This document shows, one piece after another, positions 57,529 to 64,000 of a stretch of DNA of 64,000 nt (position 1 is the first letter of the stretch; each line of letters begins with the position of its first letter). The stretch is from Cryptomeria japonica (taxonomy: Eukaryota > Streptophyta > Pinopsida > Cupressales > Cupressaceae). The DNA is taken from positions 697,722,156 to 697,786,155 of the forward strand of contig NC_081412.1 of NCBI RefSeq assembly GCF_030272615.1. Direction: 5' to 3'. The position numbers and the translations under genes are program-made. The notes below the pieces were generated by a model. It was not told where the DNA came from and searched no databases. It was given only the letters and a program-made list of their open reading frames with translations.

Positions 57529-59150
57529 ATGATGTGGCCGGTGTAGATGGATCCACATCTCATCCACGCACAATTTGTAGGAGTAGATGTCAGGCCCAGA
57601 TGACTGAGTATTTTGCACTAACAGATGAGTTGATGAACATGGTGTTTGCCCATCAGCGACAGACATAGGTGTGTTGATTTGAATTAATAGCATTTTATTT
57701 ATCATTCACTTTAAATTTGTAATACATAAATGAAATTTTATTTATACATTGATTTAAATTGAGACACATAATATGCATTTCAGGATGCAGCAACAGTATC
57801 CCATACTCCTCCCCCAGTTACTACAGCTGCAACTTCGATGCCTGAGGTATAAATTTTGTAACATGTTAAAATAGAATAGTACACTTTGAATTAAAAAAAA
57901 TACAAGATATACTAACTATCTTTAGTGCTTGGTCCAATTTTTGGTTTGTAGGTGTTGACAAGGGACCAAATGTCCCAAATTGATGACATCACGCTCTCAG
58001 CAATCGATTTTGGCCTACAAGGCTATACGGTATCATATTTTGTACAACCCATTTTATGTATTGTTTTGATGGAATATGCAAGTCATTTCATTTTAGATTT
58101 TTAAAATTATGTTTAATATATTATTTGTACTAATATCTCATGTTAATTTTGTTTTTTTAAGGTACCCCCTCCGCGTCTAGGGCTCATCCTAAGAAAAAGA
58201 ATTCCTCGAAGATGCCAAAACGTGAGAAGAAGGTAATTGAACACATTTTTAGTTGTACAATTGTTTGAAAATGTTGAAATCAAGTATTAGTTGGGGTTTG
58301 TAGATTGATTAGTTTTTTTTGTCTATTTTACATGTACAACTACCATTGAGCTATGTGGATTTGTTGAATGCACTTGATTCATCCGTGGATCAAGAGAGGG
58401 CGGAGGTATGTATCTCTACTTTATTTTCTTGATTTCATGATTATATGAATGCTTATATGTGAAATTGGGATATATTTTAATTTTAGAATTTTTCATACAA
58501 GAAATATCCATATTTGTTTCATCAATGGTGAACCCTCTTCCGTGCACTGGAGAAGAATCTCAAGATCCAGTACACTTTTTTTTTATATATTACATTAATT
58601 GTTTTTAACCTACAATACTTATCATTATATTAATTGTATTTAATCTTTGAACATTTTTTGTATAGGTAATAGTGATAGTTTCTCCATCGATGGTGAGACA
58701 TCCTCAATCCATTGGAGAAGCATCGCAAGCACGTGTACGTCATTGTTCTCTATATTATAGATTTTAAGTGTTTTTGATATATTTATGTTAGTACATTGTA
58801 TTAATTGTACATTTAATCTACAATAGACCCCTTCACGGTACAACCATAACGTGGATCCTTTTAAGTATGTCTTCAAGAAAACTCGTAAGAGTGACAAGGA
58901 GAGGAGAGAAAAGACATTAGCCCCTAGATCAACCAATGAGGTAATCTACATTTCAATTGCAAAGGAATTATAGTTAAATTCATAGTTATGTTGTTAATTG
59001 TGAACTATTTTCTACAAAATATTTCTAACTTGGCTTTTGAATTGTGGTTTTGCGGCCATCTATAGAGTCGCGTACTGCATCGAAGAGGCTTGATTTTGAT
59101 GATCCACCACAAGTTTCAGATCATATAGTGTTAGTTTTGGTCATAGAATG
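57529..59150 (+). pseudogene. Series of small exon-like segments, unknown protein
   Basis: Open segments with good splice borders follow each other: 57529-57668 (QMTEYFALTDELMNMVFAHQ), 57784-57846 (DAATVSHTPPPVTTAATSMP, then GAG and donor gtataa), 57952-58029 (VLTRDQMSQIDDITLSAIDF), about 58162-58231 (basic, AHPKKKNSSKMPKREKK), 58338-58405 (LPLSYVDLLNALDSSVDQE, then GAG and gtatgt), about 58510-58570, 58678-58735, 58827-58940 (SRYNHNVDPFKYVFKKTRKS, then GAG and gtaatc), and 59065-59150 (SRTASKRLDFDDPPQVSDHI to a stop at 59150). Several exons are phase 0 and end in GAG. The predicted protein is hydrophilic, rich in S, P, K and R. No domain was recognised. The first segment may be followed by a stop, so the gene may be dead. 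Confidence 0.4.
58510..58850. repeat. Exon-intron duplication inside the unknown gene
   Basis: tttgtttcatcaatggtgaa with tggagaagaatctcaa (58515-58565) and tagtttctccatcgatggtg with tggagaagcatcgcaag (58677-58732) are homologous. Each is followed by a similar AT-rich line (attacattaattgttttta; gtattaattgtacatttaa). The encoded pieces are VSSMVNPLPCTGEESQDP and VSPSMVRHPQSIGEASQA. Confidence 0.6.
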
Positions 59151-59660
59151 ACCAATAAATGTAGATATATTGTACATTTTTATTGTATATCGATTTGGAC
59201 ATTGACATATGCCACATTTTTGTAATACTTGTATTGACTTGGCAGACATGCCTTTTTTGATATACATAAATGTTGATATTAAATCCAATAAATGTGTACT
59301 GAGTTCATTATTTTGTATTCATTGTATTTTGTGGTTGTACTTTTATAAATTTAATTGATCATTTTCCTAAGTAATCAACAATATGAATATAAAAAATAAA
59401 TATATATGATATAAAACATTGCAATCGCAGAATATGATTTGATGAAATTTTGAAAATGTTGAATTAACCCTACAAAACTCCTTGGATTCAGTTCATTATT
59501 TTGTATTCATTGTATTTGGTGGCTGCCATTTTATAAATTTAAATGAATATTTTCATATGTAATCAACAATGTGAATATAAACAACAAAAATCAACAATAT
59601 GAATATAAACAACATGTGTTTGGTGAGAGAGCACCCTCATGCTCGTAATGGTCAAATTTT
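59151..59660. other. AT-rich 3' flank
   Basis: Contains two related lines (ttcattattttgtattcatt at about 59305 and 59492, each followed by gtatttngtgg) and repeated gaatataaa words. No gene. Confidence 0.5.
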
Positions 59661-59664
59661 GGTA

Positions 59665-61575
59665 GTTGTGTGCACAAACCAACGTCACGAGTGCATCCAA
59701 GTGGGAAATTTTACACTAGGAATGCTCCTGTCATGCATCCCAAAGCGTCGAAACATCGAGAGTCATACCCTACCGATGCGATCTCTCAAGTGCCCGGAGT
59801 CCAAAAAATTGTCAAAATTTGATGGGTTGTTTCTTCCAATCCAAGACACATATGATCGATCTATTTGAACCTATGGGGTTGTGTGAGGCTCCTCTAAAAT
59901 GGCCTATCTCCGTTTTTTATGAATCAGGGCCAATTTCAATTCATAACATTTTTCGCTTGCTGCAAAAAATGTTTGTTGCATGCAATGCAAAGTTGCAGGA
60001 TTGGTTAGAATTGATTCGTTTGTCGTGTGCACAAACTGACATCACGAGCATATCTGGGTGGGTAGTTCTACACTAAGCATTCCCCTATCATGCATTCCAA
60101 AGTGCCAAAACATTGAGAGTTATACCATACTAGTGCGATCTCTCAAGTGCCCTGACTCAAAAAAATTATCAAAATTTGACACAGATTGTTTCTTCCAATC
60201 CATCACATATTTGATCAATCTGTTTGAACCTACGGGATCGTGTGAGGCTCCTCTACAATGGCCTATCTTTATTTTTTATGACTTAGAGCCATTTTCAATT
60301 GGTAGCATTTTGCGCTTGCTGCAAAAATCGTCAGTTGCATGCAATGCAAAATTGCATGATTGGCTAGAATTGATTTGGTTTGTCATGTGCACAAACCAAT
60401 GTCATGAGCACATCTGGGTGGGAAATTTTACATTAGGCATGTGTTTTTTGTGCATCCCAAAGTACTGAAATATCGAGAGTCATACCATACCAGTGCAATC
60501 TCTCAAGTGCCTTGAGTCCAAAAAAAATCAAAATTTGATGGACTATTTCTTCCAATCCATGACACATATGATCGATCCATTTGAACTTTTGGGGTCATGT
60601 GAGGCTCCTCTACAATGGCCTATCTCAATTTTTTACGGCTCGGAGCCATTTTCAATTGGTAGCATTTTTTTGCTTGCTACAAAAACCATTAGTTGCATGC
60701 AATGCAAAGTTGCAGGATTGGCTAGAATTGATTCAATTCATCGTGTGCACAAACCAACATCACAAGTGCATCTGGGTGGGAAGGTTTATACTAGGAATTC
60801 CCCATTCATGCATCCCAAAGCACCAAAATGTCGAGAGTCATACCATACTGGTGCGATCTCTCAAGTGCCTTGAGTCCAAAAAATTGTTAAAATTTGATGG
60901 GTTGTTTCTTCCAATCCAAGACACATATGATTGATCCATTTGAACCTGTAGGGTTGCGTGAGGCTCCTCTACAATGGCCTATCTCAGTTTTTGATGACTC
61001 GAAGCCATTTTCAATTAGTAGCATTTTTTTGCCTACTGCAAAAACCATCAGTTGCATGCAATGCAAAGTTGCAGGATTGGCTAGAATTGATTTGGTTCAT
61101 CATGTGCACAAACCGACATCATGAGTGCATCTGGTTGGACAATTCTATGCTAGGCATGCCCCTAACATGCATCCCAAAGCATCGGAACGTCGAGAGTCAT
61201 ACCCTACCGATGCGATCTCTGAAGTGCCTTGAGTCCAAAAAATTATGAAACTTTGACAAATTGTTTCTTCCAATCTAGAACACATATGATTGATCTGTTT
61301 GAACCCATGGGGTCACGTGAGGCTCCTCTACAATGGCTTATCTTGATTTTTGATGACTCAGAGCCATTTTCAATTGGTAGCATTTTTTTGTCTGCTGCAA
61401 AAACTGTTAGTTGCATGCAATGCAAAGTTGCAGGATTGGCTAGAATTCATTTGATTTGTCATGTGCACAAACGAAAGTCACGAGCGCATCCAGGTGGGCA
61501 GTTTAATGCTACACATACCCCTATCATGCATCCCAAAGTGCCAGAACATCGAGAGCCATACCCTACCAGCGCAAT
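59665..61575. repeat. Satellite-like array, 359-bp unit, ~5.3 copies
   Basis: The anchor gcacaaac recurs at 59672, 60029, 60389, 60747, 61106 and 61465, giving spacings of 357, 360, 358, 359 and 359 bp. Each unit contains tcatgcatcccaaag, cgagagtcatacc, gatctctcaagtgcc, tcttccaatcc, gtgaggctcctctacaatgg and gttgcatgcaatgcaaa. Unit length is not a multiple of three, so frames overlapping units switch register. All open frames of 60-136 codons here are by-products. The last unit breaks off near 61575. Confidence 0.92.
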
Positions 61576-61799
61576 GTACAAGTTGCTTGACAACGTTTTT
61601 GACAATAATGACAATTTTTGCTCAAATTGTATCTAGTCTCAATCGATGACCCCTATGACCCGATAATGACGCAAATAATTCTCCATGATTATACAAGAAT
61701 AAATAATGCTCATGATTGACCTTATCACATCACATATACTCAAAACATAGGCACAAAACATTGACACAAAAAATAGTCACAAAACATTGTCACATATTA
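61576..61799. other. Spacer with short A/C-rich repeats
   Basis: Small words recur (cacaaaacattgacac, cacaaaacattgtcac near 61750-61790). Nothing else was recognised. Confidence 0.45.
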
Positions 61800-62060
61800 T
61801 TCAGAAATTTGCCTCTAAATATGGTCAAATCAGCTCTTGGCTGTTTGATTATACAAAAAATATCTTATAAATCATCTCATGAGCTTTTATACAAAATTTG
61901 GTGTTACAATATGTGTAATTCAGCTCATCGCCATTTTAATATACAAAATTTGGCATGTACATATGTAAAAATCAGCTCATTGTCATTTAAATATACAAAA
62001 TTATGCCCCTAAACATGTAAAAATCAGCTCATGAACATTTATATATACAAAAAATAAATA
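61800..62060. repeat. Tandem repeat of ~42-52 bp
   Basis: cagctc or its variant catctc recurs at 61831, 61873, 61921, 61973 and 62025, each followed by an interval with atacaaaattt. The last three periods are 52 bp. AT-rich; no coding potential. Confidence 0.75.
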
Positions 62061-62122
62061 TAGAATAATTTGTCGATGATTTATACAAAATTATCAAAAT
62101 CATTCTACTGTGAACCATAGAA

Positions 62123-63998
62123 TCAATCAAGTGAGCCTTCAGGATCAACTCTAACCCATATTGTGTCAAGTATTGCCTCGTGGTCAGATTCACAAACTTT
62201 CCATAAAATCTTGTTATGAGGTCTACCGCAATACTTCATCAAATGAATATTTGTTGCAACAATAAGGTTAGAGAAATGAAGAATATATCTGTGGGTTTGG
62301 AAGTCCTTGAACAACCAAACATTAAAATTCTTGATCTAGGGTATCTCCTAAGCCATGTTCCTGTCATGACAATAGACCCTATTGGGTGCTCAATACCCTA
62401 TCCGTCAATGATTGTGGTTGTTAATTTTCTTTTTGGCTCAACACAACAACACAAATAGTAATTTGTTCCTTCTTCATTGTTCTCTTCTGCAACAACTGCA
62501 TACACATGACCTGCATTTTATAAAGTGTTAATTAATACTAAAAATAAAGTATGATGTACAACAAAATGAACCAAAAAGAATACTTGCAAAAAAATTAACT
62601 CAAAAAATCACCTGAATCCACTAGGTTGGATACATGGTCAAAATCCACCAATGTCTCCATCTGGCTCAATTGTAGGGCTTTGGGAATTTGATATGAATCA
62701 ATGAGAACCAATGATCTACAAGACCATTTGTCAACCCACTCTTGTGTTTCACATTCTTCCCACAAACAATACATGCATGAAGAGAAAAAACATACCATCT
62801 GTCTCGTATAAATTACCAGTGAACTTGAATTTGAACTCATAAATTAGTGCATGTCACTCGATCCTGCAACTGTACAACAATCTTGAAAACTTTCAATGTT
62901 AGATTCAGTGATCAACCAAAAATGTCTATGAACCATTGACGTACCTGGATTACCTAGACCCATCATAGACTTACACCATCGCATAATTGTTTCTACATCT
63001 ATCAACTCAGCACCACCTTCGTACTTCAATTCTTCTCTAGCTAGGGCTCGTTTTACACATGCTCCTACACCATCGTGCTCTCCCTTACCATGTCCAGCCT
63101 CAGTGAAATTCTAAAAAATGTTGTACACCCCTTGTCATATGCATCCTTGTCAACCAATTAAACATCCTTGTATTCTTGAATTGTGCAGTGCAATTATCTG
63201 ACCATATTAAGTGTCAGTTGTATCGTATGTTCCTTTCCCTTAAAATATCATAGAAAACTTTAAAGAATCCTTGTGCAAACTTCGATGAATGAGTACGATC
63301 ATCACTTATGTAGAAGTGATACTCTCTTACAACCTTTCTGTCCTTCTAACATCATCTCTTTGGTTTGACGAAACTCTTTTGTTGTCATGCCAAAAAATTT
63401 CAATTAATGTTCTTAGTGCATCAACAATAACCTTGTCTTTGCGTGGTAGTCAACCCAAGAATGCCCAAAGAGAATTATTGTTAGGTTCCTCTATTTTTCC
63501 TCGCCTCTTTAATGCCTTACTTAATGTTGTTCTACTAAAGTTTAATGACTTACTTGTTTTTCTCATCAAACGATCTTTTTTTATTTTCTTGTTCATTATG
63601 GTTGATGTAATTACACATCGAGTAGCATTAGAATCATTAGCACATGATTTTGAACCAATATGTTGATATGCATCAAATAGATTTCTCACAATAGTTCTTT
63701 CATTGTTACTTTCAGATGATCTTAGGCCTAGAATTTTCATTGTCTCTCTAAAATTCAAATTTTTAATCATTTGAACGATTAATTGACATCTTGTGGTTTG
63801 ATTTAAGTTTTCAAAATAGTTTCTCCATATTCTTTTAACCATTCTCCTACAAGTTCGTTCATTCATTTTATTGGGCATTGGCTTCAATATATTCTCATCA
63901 ATGTCAATTAGATACTTTGGTTTCCTACGAATGATTCTAGGAGGTGTTAACATCGGTGCATTATGTATATTCAATTCATCAAATAGAGAAGGTGTATA
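62123..63998 (-). pseudogene. Transposase-like gene, broken, runs off the right edge
   Basis: Minus-strand reading from the window edge gives PSLFDELNIHNAPMLTPPRI, RRKPKYLIDIDENI, CRRMVKRIWRNYFENLNQTT and GSKSCANDSNATR, ending in a stop at 63450. With frameshifts it continues: DKVIVDALRTLIEIFW, REYHFYISDDRTHSSKFAQG, LIWSDNCTAQFKNTRMFNWL, EAGHGKGEHDGVGACVKRAL, LIDVETIMRWCKSMMG, VHRHFWLI, MVCFFSSCMYCLWEECETQE, VYAVVAEENNEEGTNYYLCC and KILWKVCESDHEAILDTIWV. The SDNC.AQFK and GHGKG..DG.GA..KR lines look like a DDE-type transposase-like family seen in plants and animals; this is recognition without a search. A 101-bp intron (62511-62611; donor GTGATT, acceptor GCAG on the minus strand) fits. At least three frame breaks and several stops show decay. 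Confidence 0.6.
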
Positions 63999-64000
63999 TT

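Noticed and set aside
59599-61649. Nine overlapping ORFs of 60-136 codons with similar peptides
   Set aside because: They come from the 359-bp satellite, whose unit is not a multiple of three; frames change register from unit to unit.
59665-62060. CRISPR-like array
   Set aside because: The repeats are contiguous long units without unique spacers, and the sequence is eukaryotic.

Overview
The window looks like nuclear DNA of a seed plant, most likely a conifer or other gymnosperm. It is AT-rich, gene-poor and packed with degenerate retroelements, and its only intact genes are plant PHT1-type phosphate transporters. The gymnosperm call is an inference from repeat style, including an LTR beginning TGTAGTGTCATAAAATTG. 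No species can be named from the sequence alone.

1-41.5 kb is a decayed tandem array of PHT1 genes (plasma-membrane H+/phosphate symporters). Two members are intact: gene A (4081-5631, 516 aa) and gene B (39861-41429, 522 aa). Between them lie a promoter fused to a C-terminal remnant (about 10.57-11.25 kb), a nearly full-length pseudogene (16511-18293), a pseudogene missing its 3' half (23045-24270), a promoter fused to a 3' UTR (25.43-25.80 kb), and three short C-terminal scraps. Each copy carries related flanks, so the spacers are also repeats. Both intact genes keep two P1BS phosphate-starvation sites (GNATATNC), a TATA box and a short 5'-UTR intron. The more decayed copies have lost P1BS sites step by step. 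Later insertions are a 7.8-kb LINE (27417-35216, minus strand, 19-bp target-site duplication), a solo LTR (20689-21868), a tRNA-like SINE head, a duplicated SINE, and a 1.1-kb foldback element (about 37.0-38.1 kb).

41.5-49.4 kb is repeat-rich: a 5'-truncated LINE with a 16-bp target-site duplication, microsatellites, a degenerate zf-RVT/RNase H LINE fragment, gag-like debris, and an unrecognised broken gene.

49.45-53.8 kb is the most striking part. It holds three inverted repeats built from a DRM-type de novo DNA methyltransferase gene. The largest has two arms of about 1.2 kb facing each other across 27 bp. Two smaller hairpins, inside a directly duplicated module, carry the adjoining motif-I region. 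The coding capacity is dead, and two stops are shared by both large arms, but any transcript would fold into long double-stranded RNA matching DRM, the enzyme of RNA-directed DNA methylation.

54-64 kb holds gag-like debris, a 320-bp tract with no G on the + strand, a set of small exon-like segments in one phase with an exon duplication, a 359-bp satellite array (about 5.3 copies), a 52-bp tandem repeat, and a broken transposase-like gene on the minus strand (62123-63998) that runs off the right edge.
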